Source: Myotis daubentonii (lineage: Eukaryota > Chordata > Mammalia > Chiroptera > Vespertilionidae). Taken from it: a stretch of DNA of 64,000 bases. Position 1 is the first letter of the stretch. Each line of letters opens with the position of its first letter. Of this stretch, positions 44,700 through 56,925 are shown piece by piece. The stretch is from positions 31,895,358 through 31,959,357 of the forward strand of contig NC_081841.1 of the NCBI RefSeq assembly GCF_963259705.1. The letters run 5' to 3'. Both the position numbers and the translations under genes were made by a program. Under the pieces are notes generated by a model. The model saw nothing but the letters and a program-made list of their open reading frames with translations, was not told the DNA's origin and made no database searches.

Positions 44700-44935
44700 T
44701 AATAAAAAATGTCAGACCATGAGGACCAGTCAGCTTGGGTTTAGTCCTAGTTTAGTCGTGAGTTGTTTAAACTCATTGAGCCTTCTTTTTTTTTTTTTAA
44801 CTTATCTAAGGTACTGGAATATTTATTCCTGTCTTGCAATATAAGTATAAAGATTGAGTTGTAAATTTTATATGAGACCAATCCCTAGCATAGCTGCTGG
44901 CATAAAATAGTCACTCTGTAAATGGCAGTGATTAT
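44700..44935 (+). mobile_element. MIR SINE
   Basis: CTTGGGTTTAGTCCTAG with later TAGTCACTCTGTAAATGGCA match MIR order. Confidence 0.55.
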
Positions 44936-44936
44936 T

Positions 44937-45080
44937 ATTCATTCATTACACAAATATTTATTAAAGCTCTGCTACATTCCAAACACAGTAGTTGGTGCTA
45001 GTGTTACAAAGATGAATAATATATGTGCTTGTTCGCAAGTGGTCTCACCAACTATTGGGAGAGATAGACAATTAAATAAT
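44937..45080 (-). mobile_element. L2 fragment, reverse
   Basis: ATTCATTCATTACACAAATA and following words fit the reversed L2 3' end. Confidence 0.5.
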
Positions 45081-45169
45081 AATAATAGTAGGTAGTTAGT
45101 GCCATAATGCAACAATTGGAGCTAAGTAATCGGAAGATGATTAATGAAAACTACTTGGATGTTCATTTG

Positions 45170-45315
45170 GAATATCATTTGGATTCAGTGTAATAGTATA
45201 AGTACTTGAGCTTTGAAATGAAGCACAACTGGTTTGAAAGCCCGTTGTTAAACTAGTTGTGTGATGTTTGTACAAGTCTCTTATCCATCCATACAATGAA
45301 GGTAGTATCTGTCTT
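45170..45315 (+). mobile_element. MIR SINE fragment
   Basis: AAGTACTTGAGCTTTGAAAT and CTAGTTGTGTGATGTTTGTA fit MIR. Confidence 0.5.
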
Positions 45316-46539
45316 TATATCAGACAAGAAAACAGACAAAGACAGGAAAAAATAGAACCCATGAAAGGCAATTCAATAGAAGAATTTTACATTCTAGGAA
45401 ACTAGTCACAAAGGTATCAAAGAATTAAAAAACCAACAGATTTATACTGGTGGAAAGTCACTCCAAAGAGAAAAGGCTGAGATGCAGCACACACAGCTGC
45501 TTACTGACAAGGCACTGCTTCAAAGCGTAGAGGGAAAGATGCCCTGGCTTCCTCTTCTTGGCAACTCCATTTTCACACCAACGCCTCCCACTGATAACCT
45601 AACAGGAAATCAGATGCAAGGGAGCCTGGGAAATTTTATTTTCCCAGACAGTCCCTTGGGATAAAGAGAGGATCAGAGGATGAGAAAAAAAAACAAAACA
45701 TGTGAGGTCAAAAAAAACAAATGACTAACACAGCTATAATTAGTTGGAGTGGAGTTAATATGGTAAATATGTAACAGAATGCTAATAAACAATCAACATT
45801 CAATGAAGGGTAGCTATGTATATTATTGGAAAATATACCTTCAACCCGAATGCCCTTTTTATTCTCAGTAATAGAGAATTCAGGAGATTTAACTAGTTGC
45901 AATAGCCAGCTCTTGACATTACTTATGTAGCTACTGCAATCTCTATGTGATACCAAATAAGATGTGAGATTTTTATCATCAAATCAATCGATTTTTAATT
46001 GACTCAACTGCAGAATTGTCATGTACTCTTAACTCAAATTCACCAATTGGTTCCATTTTGCATTATTTGCTCTCTCTCTCTCTCATTCTCTCTGTATACA
46101 GTCTCGTTCCCTGGTACCCAGAGGAGATTGGGTCCAGGACCCCCCACCGAGAATACCAAAATCCTTCTTTTCTCAAGTCCTTTATATACTAGTAAAATGG
46201 TATAATATTTGCACATAACCTAAGCAGAGTCTTTTGTATAATTTAAATCATTTCTAAATTTCTTATAATACCTAATGCAACATAAGTGCTATATAAATAG
46301 TTATTATTTAGTATTGTTTATGGAATAATAACAAGAAAAAGATCCATACAAGTTCAGTACAGACCCAACCATCATAGGTCTAACTGCATAGTACATGTCA
46401 GTAACAATGTCACATTTTTTTCAAGCATTTTTCAAATATCCAGTTGGTCAAATTTTCAGATGCAGAACTTATGAAGATGGGATCCAACTTGAATAAGCTG
46501 GAGATACTGTGGTCCTTTAAGTATTACTGATTTTTTCTG
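45316..46539. other. Upstream flank, nothing firm
   Basis: Frames at 45482-45664, 45708-45956 and 45999-46205 look fortuitous. A TCTC run lies at 46072-46095. Confidence 0.4.
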
Positions 46540-47039
46540 TGTATATTTCCTTAAACAAGATATTCTATTTTGTATAAGTATAATGCAATCCTCAAAGTCT
46601 GAGAATTAAACATTAGTTCATTATTATTATCTAATCCATGGTCTATATATTGTATCAATTGTCCTGATAATGTCTTAATAGTTTTTTGTGTGTCTTTTTT
46701 TATTTAAATGGCCCAGGATCTAACCCAGCACCATACATTGCATTTAGTTACTTTATCTCTTTAGTTTATTTTGATCAGGAAGAGTTATTCAGTTGTTTTT
46801 TCTTGACCTTGAAATTTTTTAAGAGTATACATTAGTTGTTTTGTGAAATATTTCTCAGTAGGAGTTTGATGTTTCTTCACTATTAGGTTTTAGTTGCACA
46901 CTTGGGACAAGAATACCATTGAAGTGATATTACGTTCTCCTCATTCAATGACATCTGGAGACATATGATGTCAGTCTGTCCCAGTATTTTATTCTCTCCA
47001 CATCCCTTCCCCCATTAGGAGAAAACTGGGCAGTGGGAA

Positions 47040-47410
47040 AGCACAGCCCCCTGACCCTGTTCATTAGAAATCAACTGATGACAGGAAAGACACTATTAAC
47101 CCCTCCATACTCCTGCTTCCCTTTTCCCCAGGGAGGACAGCTCCTTCTCCTCCTCCTCCTCCTCCTCCTCCTCCTCCTCCTCCTCCTCCTCTTGGTATAA
47201 AATGCCAGCCGCTGCTAGCTTTGGTCATCCTGCCCTCCCCATCCAGCTCAGGAAGTCGAAAGAGGGAGGGCTCAGCCACAAGCTGAGTGAAGCAAGTTTA
47301 TCAACTCCGCATAACAATAGGGCAAGAGGACCTGGACCCTGAGACCTTCCTGCTGGCCCGGCAGGCCCAGACCGGTTCACCTGCCAGTCTTCGAAGTTTG
47401 CCCTCTCCAT
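47040..47410. other. GC-richer insert with TATAAAA
   Basis: Breaks the older repeat. Contains a TCC microsatellite, then GGTATAAAATGCCAGCC (47195-47211) and about 200 bp of GC-rich sequence ending CATCCCAG|GTTAGAG. It could be an unnamed LTR or a small promoter and exon; no translation start is convincing. Confidence 0.35.
47147..47191. repeat. (TCC)n microsatellite
   Basis: About 15 TCC units just upstream of the TATAAAA word. Confidence 0.9.
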
Positions 47411-48337
47411 CCCAGGTTAGAGTGTGTACCAGTGTTTTCAGTATAGTTATTATTTTTCCCTTTGTAATGAATAAGTGATTTCTATGGAGATACTTTGAGA
47501 CTACATAAATATCCTGTTTCATCTTCATTCGTTGTAAATCCATTGATGGTTTTCTCATCCCGTTAGTAATGTTATATTTATTGGTTGGTAGTCTATTATA
47601 AGAGCTTCCATTTCTCTCTCAATATTTCTTTAGTCATTTATTTCAGGATGGACTCATCATGAGTTTTTATTTTACTCGATGGGTTTTAACCTATTGCCTT
47701 TATTATTTATTCATGCTCAAATTTTCTAATAGAAGCTTCTTCAAGCTGGTTCCTATAGTCTGCTGACAGGTGCTGGTAGAAGCCCCTTAAAACCGGTGCC
47801 CAAATCCTTTGGCTATCTCCCCATCTTTGTTTGGGCACTTCCTTACTTTCTGGATCCTGAGTATGTTTTAGGCTCATTTTTCACTTTCTTTGACACGACT
47901 CTCAAATTAACCCTGTTTTTGAAAATTAACCCTCCTTTAGTGATAAATAATATTTAAAGACTAAGATAGAGATATATGTACACTTGGAAAATATGTCTGT
48001 ATTTCCAAATACAGGTAAATAACATAGGTATAGGTAAATGTGTAGATATTAAATATGGGTTTATACTGACACCCCCAATTTCAAGCCAACACCATCTCCT
48101 ACTGCGACCAACACTGTGATCAGTACTGAAATAATCATTTATTTTTCTCCTCTTGGAAAACTTTTTTTTCTCTATTACCAACTTCAGATAATTTCTTATC
48201 ATGGGTTCTTATATCAAGAAGATTTTGTTTTGCTCCAATATATTTGACTCCTAATACAATTTCATGTTATCTTTGGATTTATTTCTCAATAAACTCATGC
48301 CCTTCTTTAGTTTGCTAATTTAAAGTTAAGCTAAACT

Positions 48338-48620
48338 TTTTTAATTTAGTGGGGTGGCATTGGTTAATAAGATTATATAGGTTTCAAGTGCACATTTCTA
48401 TGATGCATGATCTGTATATTGCATTGTGTGCCCACCACCCAAAGTCAGATCATCCTCCATCACCATCCATTTGGCCCCCTTTATCCTTTACTACCGCCCC
48501 CATCCCCTCTTCCCTCTCCTAACCACCACACTGTCCTCTGTGTCTATGAGTTTTTGTTTGTTTTTCTTATTTGTTCACTTGTTACTTTCAATTTTATATC
48601 ACACAGCTTGCACCTTTCTA
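48338..48620 (-). mobile_element. LINE-1 3' UTR fragment, reverse
   Basis: Pattern of GGTGGCATTGGTTAATAAGA, CCACCACCCAAAGTCAG and CTCTGTGTCTATGAGTTTTT matches reversed L1 3' UTRs. Confidence 0.7.
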
Positions 48621-49043
48621 ATGATTAACTAGGGATGAAGAGATGAGTGTCTCTATTTGCAGGTGCCTAGTGATTTTCTCAAGTTTATCTGTTCTGAGCA
48701 CTCTTTGTCTTCCAGTGGATTGCTCTGTGTTCTCTACTAAGCTGAAGCAATGGAAAAGTTTTAGACTTGTTTTTTGTTGTTTTCGGTTTTTGTATATATT
48801 GTATTTGTTTTGTTTTGTAATTATTTGTATTTTCTTATGTGCTTTTTGCTAGGTTAGCTTCTAGATTGGGTCCAAGACAAACATTCTTCTTCTACTCAGC
48901 AAAAACATGGAGTCTGTTGTAATTCTCCCTATCATTGTTAAACACCCTCCCCAGATACAACAACTGATTGTTTTGCTGTTTAACACTTTCTCACTTATTA
49001 GTGAGATTGACTACGCACATTTGTACAAGTCTTTATATATTCA

Positions 49044-49363
49044 CTAGAGGCCCAGTGCATGAAATTCGTGCACAGGTAGGGTCCCTTGGCCTAATTGGCG
49101 ATCAGGGCCAAACTGCAGGCGACCGGCGGGAATATGGGTCCCCCCCACACACACACTCCACTGGCACCTGCCTTGGCTGGCCTGGCACCACCCACTTGCC
49201 AGCCCCACTCCCCACTGCTGCCGCTGGTCACCTTCCTCTGCCCACTGGCACCCACCTTGGCTGGCCTGGCACTGCCCACTTATAGGCCCCACCCCCCGCC
49301 AAACCATTGTTCTGCAGGTTGTTCCGCCGTTCGGTCGATATGCATATTAGGGTTTTATATAGA
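49044..49363 (-). mobile_element. Nonautonomous Helitron, reverse
   Basis: CTAGAGGCCCAGTGCATGAA start with perfect hairpin; ends GGTTTTATATAGA. CT/CCACC-rich body with GGCACC and CTTGGCTGGCCTGGCAC repeated about 65 bp apart. Confidence 0.92.
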
Positions 49364-50218
49364 TAGATGTGGGTACTCTTTGTGTGAGGAAGGATGTGGG
49401 TTATGTTAGAGCAAAGTTTATAGAAATCTGCAGAAATTTGGGGATAAGAGGAAGAGAATAAAGACTATCACATTATCAATGGGAAAGGCATGTTTGTCAG
49501 CAGAAAATAAATTGGTCAGGGACATGCTTGAAGACCCCAATAAAATGAAAAAAAGTTAACAATAGTCACAGGAGAGATTAAAACAGAATGTTAAATGAAA
49601 TTGAGTAAAAAAGATTTGTGAATAGCATTAATTACTAGACTGAGTCAGATTGGATAATATGAATTGATACAGAAGTCATCAATATCTTTATGTGATTTAT
49701 GCCAAAACATTCCATACAAAGAGAAAAGAAGGGAAATAAATAGATACATGCGTTTACCTAGAATTTGGAATTTCAGTTTTGATTCAGCAGTGAGTTAAGG
49801 GAGTAAAGGAATCTAAGCAGCTAGTAAGTACAGAATTGAAATTATAAACCAGGAAGTTGAGTTTGAATATACAAGTAAAGGAAAAATGAAGGAAGTGACA
49901 GACTGACACCACAAGGAGTGCCATGTTATGAATAATATAACACAAATAAAAAGTTGATTGACAAGGTTAAAAAGCTATACAAAGAAAACATTACTGATAA
50001 AGAAAAAAATTCAGATGCATTTCCTGGTGAAAAATACCCAATGAGGAGTCATTTTTGATGTGATGAGGCCACAGAACAGCTATTTAAGTAGGCTGTTATC
50101 CTAAAGGTGAAAGTGGGACTAACTGAAATGGAAGCATACTCAGAAAGACAATGTCAAGGTCTGAATAGTTGATACACAAGTGTGTGACATTTACCCAGGC
50201 TAAGCAAAAGAATTTTCA
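49364..50218. other. Upstream flank, nothing assigned
   Basis: A-rich, no exon or repeat called. Confidence 0.45.
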
Positions 50219-50672
50219 GCTCTAACTGGTTTGGCTCAGTGGATAGAGCAGTGGTCGGCAAACTCATTAGTCAACAGAGCCAAATATCAACAGTACAATG
50301 ATTGAAATTTCTTTTGAGAGCCAAATTTTTTAAACTTAAATTATATAGGTAGGTACATTGTTATTAACTTAATTAGGGTACTCCTAAGGCTTAGGAAGAG
50401 CCACACTCAAGGGGCCAAAAAGCCGCATGTGGCTCGCGAGCTGCAGTTTGCCAACCACGGGGATAGAGCATTGGCCTGTGGACTGAAGGGTCCCAGATTC
50501 AATTCCAGTCAAGGGCATGTACCTTGGTTGTGGGCACATCCCCAGTAAGGCGTGTGCAGAAGGCAGCCTATCAATGTTTCTCTCTCATCAGTGTTTCTAA
50601 CTCTCTACCCCTCTCCCTTCCTCTCTGTAAAAAATCAATAAAATATATTTTTTAAAAAAGTATAATTTAAAA
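50219..50672 (+). mobile_element. Ves-type SINE split by a hAT element
   Basis: SINE head at 50219-50248 and remainder at 50461-50672, with duplication CAAAAGAATTTTCA on both outer sides. Joined across the hAT it is a normal SINE. Confidence 0.95.
50249..50460 (+). mobile_element. hAT miniature element nested in SINE, 212 bp
   Basis: CAGTGGTCGGCAAAC and GTTTGCCAACCACGG ends. The 8-bp duplication GGATAGAG (50241-50248, 50461-50468) is made from the SINE's own box A. Confidence 0.96.
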
Positions 50673-50699
50673 CAAAAGAATTTTCAAATGCATTAATCT

Positions 50700-51175
50700 C
50701 CAAACTCTCTCATACAGCACTTACTATCAGTCACTAGTGAATATCCAACTTGCCAGAACAGAGACAAACTCTAAGCCCTTACTATGGTACATGAGAAAAC
50801 CAATCAGCTTCTCTGGTGGCAAGTTGACTATATTGAGACCCTTCCACCCTGAAAGGGCTATCAATTCCTCTGACCTGAAACTGGTACATATTCTACCTGT
50901 GGAAATTACTTTCCTGCTCACAGAGCCTCGGTTTGGATCATAATCTAAGTGCTTATGAAATGTTTGGTCTTTCCACATAGGATCCTGCAAAACATTACAT
51001 TGGGCCAAAGGACCTACTTTATGATAAAGGAGGTTCAATGAAAGACACAATACCATGAGATCCACTGGTCCTTTTAAATATTGGATTATCCAGAAGCTAC
51101 CAACATGATAGAGCAATGAAATGACCTTTTGAAGGCAAAGGTGAGGAGCCAATTTCGAGATGACACCCTGCAAAG
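50700..51175 (+). mobile_element. Possible ERVL/MaLR-type internal remnant
   Basis: Words such as GAAATTACTTTCCTGCT and ACCATGAGATCCACTGGTCC resemble internal parts of old mammalian ERVL-class elements. The 148-codon reverse frame (50727-51173) is then fortuitous. The evidence is recollection of the repeat only. Confidence 0.35.
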
Positions 51176-51251
51176 ATGAAGCACAAATATCCGAACACAG
51201 TATACTTTAATGAATTCATTGAGTATATTTTTGTTATTGTTGTTGTTGTTG

Positions 51252-51500
51252 TGAATCCTCACCAGAGGATATTTTTTCCATTGCTTTTCAGAGAGATTGG
51301 AAGGAAGGGAGGGAGGGTGAGAGCAAGAGAGAAACATCGATGTGAGAAAGCCACATTGACTGGTTGCTTCCTGCATACACCCCGACTGAGGGTAGGGAGC
51401 AAACCCTCAATCCAGGTACGTGCCCTTGATTGGGATTCAAACCTGTGACCCTTTTGTGCATGGGCCAACACTCTAACCACTTAGCCACATTGGCCAGGGC
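51252..51500 (-). mobile_element. Ves-type SINE
   Basis: Reverse copy from GAATCCTCACCAGAGGATAT to CTTAGCCACATTGGCCAGGG, next to a TTG/GTT run. Confidence 0.87.
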
Positions 51501-52205
51501 CATTGAATATGTTCTTATTTATGAAAAAGGAAGTATATATGAAACCATAAGTCCCAACTATGTGACCTTATATTGGAAAGCTATGATCTACAAAAGAAAA
51601 CATTGGTAGAGCAATGACTATATTTTATCCCTGCTTCAGCAAAAGCCAAAGGCATAGCTATCTTCCTAGCAGTGATAAATACCTAGTTATAGATTCCAAA
51701 AAAATTTCCCTTTGACTGGAATTTGGCCTATTGTATAACCCAACATCCAGCATCATTAGATTTTATATGTATAAAAATTCTGAATTCACACAAATATAAC
51801 CAAGGCCGTACTTCACTATGAAAGAAACACCCACATTTTCCAATGCACTTCATTTGGAAATAAGATGAGCTAGTAAGCCATACACATGCTATTGTGCCAT
51901 TAATAGTAGGCTCATTTGTATGTTATGTGAATTGCCCATGTATATCCCCTTTATACGGTAGAGCATTTTCTTCACTCTTTGTGTGAAACTCTTAGTTACA
52001 TGACTAATCCCAAGTTCACACTTATTTCCAACTATAGGAAGAAAGGCATTATTCATACCCCATCTGTTAAGAATGTATCATTTTGAAATAAAGAGTGTTT
52101 TAAGATACAGAGTGGTTTTATTCTCTTTGTAATTTGAATGGAAAAGAAATTGATTGTTGAAAGTAAAAAAACTTTAAAGAAAATTTATTTAAAACTTCAT
52201 TGTCT
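51501..52205. other. Upstream flank, nothing assigned
   Basis: Single-copy-looking sequence; no exon or named repeat recognised. Confidence 0.45.
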
Positions 52206-52420
52206 CCTGGTCAGTATGACTCAATGGTTGAGCCTCGACCTATGAACCAGGAGGTCAGGGTTCGATTCCCAGTCAGGGCATATGCCCAGTGTGCGGGCTT
52301 GATCCCCAGTGTGGAGTGTGCAGAAGGCAGCTGATCAATGAATCTCTCTCATCATTGATGTTTCTATCTCTCTCCTCTCCCTTTTTCTCTGAAATCAATA
52401 AAAAATATATTTTTAAAAAA
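52206..52420 (+). mobile_element. Ves-type SINE
   Basis: Forward copy; GGTCAGGGTTCGATTCCCAG box B. Flanked by AACTTCATTGTC direct repeats. Confidence 0.92.
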
Positions 52421-52778
52421 CAACTTCATTGTCAATATATGTACACAAATTAGCCCAAGTTGATCTAGTACCCCAAGTATAATTTATTTGCTACCTACAG
52501 GGTACAAAGTAGTGCATTAGATATTGAGGCCAAGTGGTAGCCTGAGACCATTTCATCAACTTTTCTAACTCCATTTGCAATAATTATCCATACTTCACCA
52601 TTAGCATGTATTATTGCTGACCAGGCACATTTATTGTTTCTTGTGCATGATCTTATTTTTACCCCTGCAATTACTAATGTTGAGTTAAACTATGTTTTGA
52701 ATGTGTAGTGCATACATGTATCTAGGCAGTACAGTAATGTGGATTCAGTAGATCTCAACCAGACCAAATATGACTAAA
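52421..52778. other. Upstream flank, nothing assigned
   Basis: No recognisable feature. Confidence 0.45.
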
Positions 52779-53037
52779 CTAGAGGCCCAGTGCACGAAAT
52801 ATGGGCACTGGTAGGGTCCCTAGCAGCTGCCGGCTGCCGGCTGGGGCCTCCCTCCCTTCCCTTGGCTGCCTGCCTACTACTGCCACCACTGCCGCTGACC
52901 ACCACCAGCTGGGGGCTCCTGCCACCGCAAGCCAGGATCTCCGTCCCTTCCCCCGGCTGGCCCTGCCCCCTTGTCAAACTCCCAGACAATCTCCCAGTCG
53001 AGGGGACAATTTGCATACTACGCTTTTATTATATAGC
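52779..53037 (-). mobile_element. Short nonautonomous Helitron, reverse
   Basis: CTAGAGGCCCAGTGCACGAA start, ending CTTTTATTATATAGCA. 259 bp, body rich in CCACCACTGCCGC-type words, related to 49044-49363. Confidence 0.9.
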
Positions 53038-53260
53038 ATGAATGGCTGGTCTCCCTTTACTGTAATATGTCTTTAGACTGCCAGAATACGTAGTAACTTA
53101 CATGTATGATCCCCCATCCTCACTCCCAAAGCTCTTTAAGTCTTGTATCAAGCCACAAATGATCAAGTCACATGACTCTTTTATCTCTTTATTATCAGTT
53201 CAACTCAGTTATTTATTATTATTATTACTTTTTTTGAGGTAGTTGATTAATTATTTTAAT

Positions 53261-53482
53261 ATTCATCCAAGGATATGCTTTTTTGTTGATTTTTAGAGAG
53301 AGGAAGGGGGAGAGAGAGAGAGAGAACCATCCATGTGAGAGAAACATTGATCAGTTGCCTCCCATACATGCCCTGACTAGGGATTGAACCCAAATCTAGG
53401 TATGTGGCCTGACTGGGAATCAAACCTTCAAACTTTTGGTGTATAGGACAGTGCACCAACCAACTGAGCCACCTTGCCAGGA
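53261..53482 (-). mobile_element. Ves-type SINE
   Basis: Reverse copy from TTTTTTGTTGATTTTTAGAG to CTGAGCCACCTTGCCAGG. Confidence 0.87.
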
Positions 53483-55512
53483 TATGCCCAATATTTTACA
53501 TTGAGTAAGGTACAATTAAATTACAGTCTTTAAAACTTATTTTTAAAATGTCCCATAATTGTTTATTTTCAATAAAATTTTATTGCATATCACATCTATA
53601 TCAACTCTCCTATCTATCTTTTAAGAGTTGACAAATTATTAATGGATGCATATGACATTCAAGGATATTGTATAGAGTAGCACACAATTACCAGGAATAA
53701 TACAAGAAGAATTATGTATAGTAACTTATTAACCTCCATTGCTAAAGAGTAGAATGTAGGTAAGGTGCCTACGTAACTTATTCCAACTGGGAGACTTCTA
53801 AGGAAGAAATAGGCTATTTTATTGATGCAACAGATATTAATTGTAGATGTTATTCTAAAGTTTTTTCATTAATTTTTTTAATCAAAGTGAAACATTTGAA
53901 CAAATTCAGTATTATTTTCTTAGTTGATGTTTGCATGCCAGTAGGAGACCAAATATATAAAAGTTGGGAAAGCCTTACTGCTATGGAGTTTGCCAAACAC
54001 TTTCCCTGGTTTCTAATGATTACCTTGTGAAAACAATGATGAGTGGAACTTGACTGATGTAATCGGAGATATCCACAGTGAGTTTTGATGACTAATTTCT
54101 CCCAACTTTCTCATTGTGCCTATGGCAACTTGCAGTAACTTAAGAGTGAGTTAAGCTTCTAAACACTTACATACACGTTGCAAATTATGTTTTACTGTAC
54201 AATTAGAAACACAAATGATCTCTCTATCTTCCACATTGCAACACGGAGCCAGAACAAAGAACTGATTTCCTAAGACCATATTTAAAACTTCTGGAAATTC
54301 TCGTGAACGTTTTGAGAATACATTATGCAATAATGTCCTATTCCCTGGATCCTGAATATCATTACCTAGTAGTAGTATGCTTAGATTAAAAAATACCTTT
54401 TGGTTACGAGTAGAAAAGCCTGAGTCCAAAGATCCTTTGGCTGAGCTCAGGGTGAGCTTTTCATATCAACTATTCTGATCCACCCATTATTTTTCCTTTT
54501 ACATTCACACTACCCAAAGCTATGGAAAGACTCAGCTTATACTCAATGCACTTTTAGTAGGCATTATTAGTGCTCACCAACATTCTTAATACCTCAGCCT
54601 TTTATGCAGAATTTTTGAAAGGTTTGTTTTTATCAACTAAAATACACCAACTTCATTAGCCTGGCATTCACATCCCTCCCTAAATTAACCCCATCCTCTT
54701 TCCCGGCTTCACCGCACATCATTTCTCTTTATATACTTATGTCTGGTCAAGCCGTTTGGTTGTTTTAGTTTATTTCTATTTAACTGACAGCATCATATTT
54801 TTCTTCTTTTACACTCACTGACTCTCCCCTCCATTCCCTCCAAATTGAGCAACTGTCTAGAGTGCAACCTTTTGAAATCTTTTAGTGACAAAGTCAAAAA
54901 ATTTTCATCATTTCTCTACTGATTATGAGTTCTCCACCCAGTGAACTCTCATCATGCTTTGAGGATGTCTTTTAGAGTCATATAAAATCAGAGTATTATA
55001 TTATTACTACTTTAGTTATAATAAAAATACTATATTGTTATACCATTACTATATCATTTGTGTGACAGACAGATTTCTCAATTGTTAGGTACCTAACGGC
55101 AGAGACCAGGACTTAATCATCCTTTATTCCACAAATTTCCTAGTTCATGATTAAAGAGCTTGAGCTTATTTATACAACCTAGAGAACATTAGGCTACTTG
55201 AGCAGTTTCTGACTTTGGTCCTTGATATTGTGCTGGCTCAGAGCTTAACAGTTCTTATCTTTTGAAAATAACACCACCAGCATCTTCAGTTGACCATGGA
55301 TTAAGCAAGTGTGCCATCTAACTAAAAACAATAACCTGCTATAAAATATACACATTTTCATTATACCAGAACATATTAATTATAATTTTCTTGCCTTGAT
55401 TTGAGTTACTAAACTCTTTAGGAAATGAATTCCATTTCCTAATAAACTAAACATAGTATTACACAATTAAACATTTATATTCCACAAAATAATTATTGAA
55501 ATAAAAGCCCTA
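53483..55512. other. 2-kb stretch with no recognised feature
   Basis: AT-rich. No named repeat, RNA or exon is supportable. The frame at 54151-54429 minus shows no family features. Confidence 0.45.
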
Positions 55513-56111
55513 TCCTATCTAATAAAAGACAAATAGGATAATTAACCATACCTCCACTATGCTTCCTATTGGCTAATCAGGGCGATATGCAAATTAACTG
55601 CCAACCAAGATGGCAGCTGGCAGCCACACAGCTGAAGCGAACAGGAGGCTTGCTTGCTCCAGTGATGGAGGAAGCCAAGGTTCCCTGCCTGCCAAAGCCC
55701 AGCTCTGAGCCTGAAAGCAACAATGTTTCAATTATAGAAGCCAAACAAACCCCAGATGCCTGCTTTCAGCAGCCGAGGACTCAAGCTGGAGCTGAGCCTC
55801 AGAGCTAAAGCCGGCTCTCAGCTCCAGTGACAGCCATAGAAGGTAAATAAAGCCCAGAATTTTAAAAAAAAGAAAAAAAGGAGAGGTTGGGAGCTTCAGT
55901 CGCCCACCAGCCTGAAGACGGCCCTCAGCCCCTCACCCAGACTGGCCAGGCACCCCAGTGGGGACCCTCACCCTGAAGGGGGTGTGACCAGCTGCAAACA
56001 GCCATCATCCCCTCATCCAGGCTGGCCAGGCACCCAAGCAGGACCCCCACCCTGATCCGGGACACACTTCAGGGCAAACCAGCTGGCCCCCACCTGTGCA
56101 TCAGGCCTCTA
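55513..56111 (+). mobile_element. Helitron, array unit 1
   Basis: TCCTATCTAATAAAAGACAA start; 3' end CATCAGGCCTCTA, then directly the next element. It differs from the others in having an unrelated body, and in its 3' hairpin being weak. Confidence 0.88.
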
Positions 56112-56570
56112 TCCTATATAATAAAAGTGTAATATGCAAACTGACCCTAACAGCAGAAGGACTGGGAATGACTGGTCACTATGACACACACTGACCACCA
56201 GGGGGCAGACTCTCAATGCAGGAGCTGCCCTCTGGTGGTCAGGGTGCTCTCACAGTGGAGGAGCTCTGCTCAGCCACAAGCCAGGCTGATGGCTGCCAGT
56301 ACAGCAGTGGTGGTGGGAGCCTATCCTGCCTTCTCAGCAGCGCTAAGAATGTCCGACTGCAGTTTAGGCCTGCTCCCCGCTGGCAAGTGGACATCCCCCG
56401 AGGGATGCTGGGCTGTCTGATTGCCATCTTAGGCCCAATCCCCCGGGGAGCAGGCCTAAGCCAGCAAGTGGTCATCCCCCAAGGGGTCCCAGATTGCGAG
56501 AGGGCACAGGCAAAGCTGAGGGACCCACCCCCCCCCCAAGTGCACAAATTTTTGTGCACTGGGCCTCTAG
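56112..56570 (+). mobile_element. Helitron, array unit 2
   Basis: TCCTATATAATAAAAGTG start; perfect terminal hairpin (TGCACAAATTTTTGTGCA) and GGGCCTCTAG end. Carries a convergent pair of exact CTCF-core words. Confidence 0.95.
56195..56238. promoter_or_regulatory. Convergent CTCF-core pair in Helitron unit 2
   Basis: CCACCAGGGGGCAG at 56195-56208 on plus and CTGCCCTCTGGTGG at 56225-56238 (core on minus). Both fit CCASYAGRKGGCRS at all 14 positions. Confidence 0.5.
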
Positions 56571-56925
56571 TCCTATATAATAAAAGGGTAATATGCAAAT
56601 TGACCGAATGGCAGGATGCCTGGTTGCTATGACATGCACTGACCACCAGGGGGCAGACGCTCAATGCAGGAGCTGTCCCTTGGTGGTAAGTGTGCTCTCA
56701 CAGGGGGAGCGCAACTCAGCCAGAAACCCTGAGCCAAGCTCACGGCTGGCAAGCACAGCTGCGGTGGCGGGCAGCGCTAAGGATGTCCTACTGCTGACGG
56801 GGAGCGGGCCTAAGCCATCATTTGGACATCCCCTGAGTGCTCCCAGACTGCAAGAGGGTTGCAGGCCAGGCTGAGGGCAACCCCCACTCCCCCCAGTGCT
56901 CGAATTTCATGCACTGGTCCTCTAG
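56571..56925 (+). mobile_element. Helitron, array unit 3
   Basis: TCCTATATAATAAAAGGG start directly after the CTAG of unit 2; ends CACTGGTCCTCTAG. Body closely related to unit 2 but shorter. Confidence 0.95.
56643..56686. promoter_or_regulatory. CTCF-core-like pair in Helitron unit 3
   Basis: Exact core CCACCAGGGGGCAG at 56643-56656; decayed partner CTGTCCCTTGGTGG at 56673-56686 (two mismatches). Confidence 0.45.

Larger units (their letters stand above)
46540..47930 (+). mobile_element. Ancient interspersed repeat, probably LINE 3' type
   Basis: Phrases such as ATACTTTGAGACTACATAAA and GGGCACTTCCTTACTTTCTG recur in old mammalian repeats that I recall as L1M 3' regions. Interrupted by unrelated sequence at about 47040-47410. 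Confidence 0.4.

Noticed and set aside
47287..47478. 63-codon frame after a TATA-like box
   Set aside because: Second half crosses into an older LINE-like repeat; no protein features.
50727..51173. 148-codon minus-strand frame
   Set aside because: Best explained as antisense noise of an old ERVL-like remnant; no start context, splice context or family match I can name.
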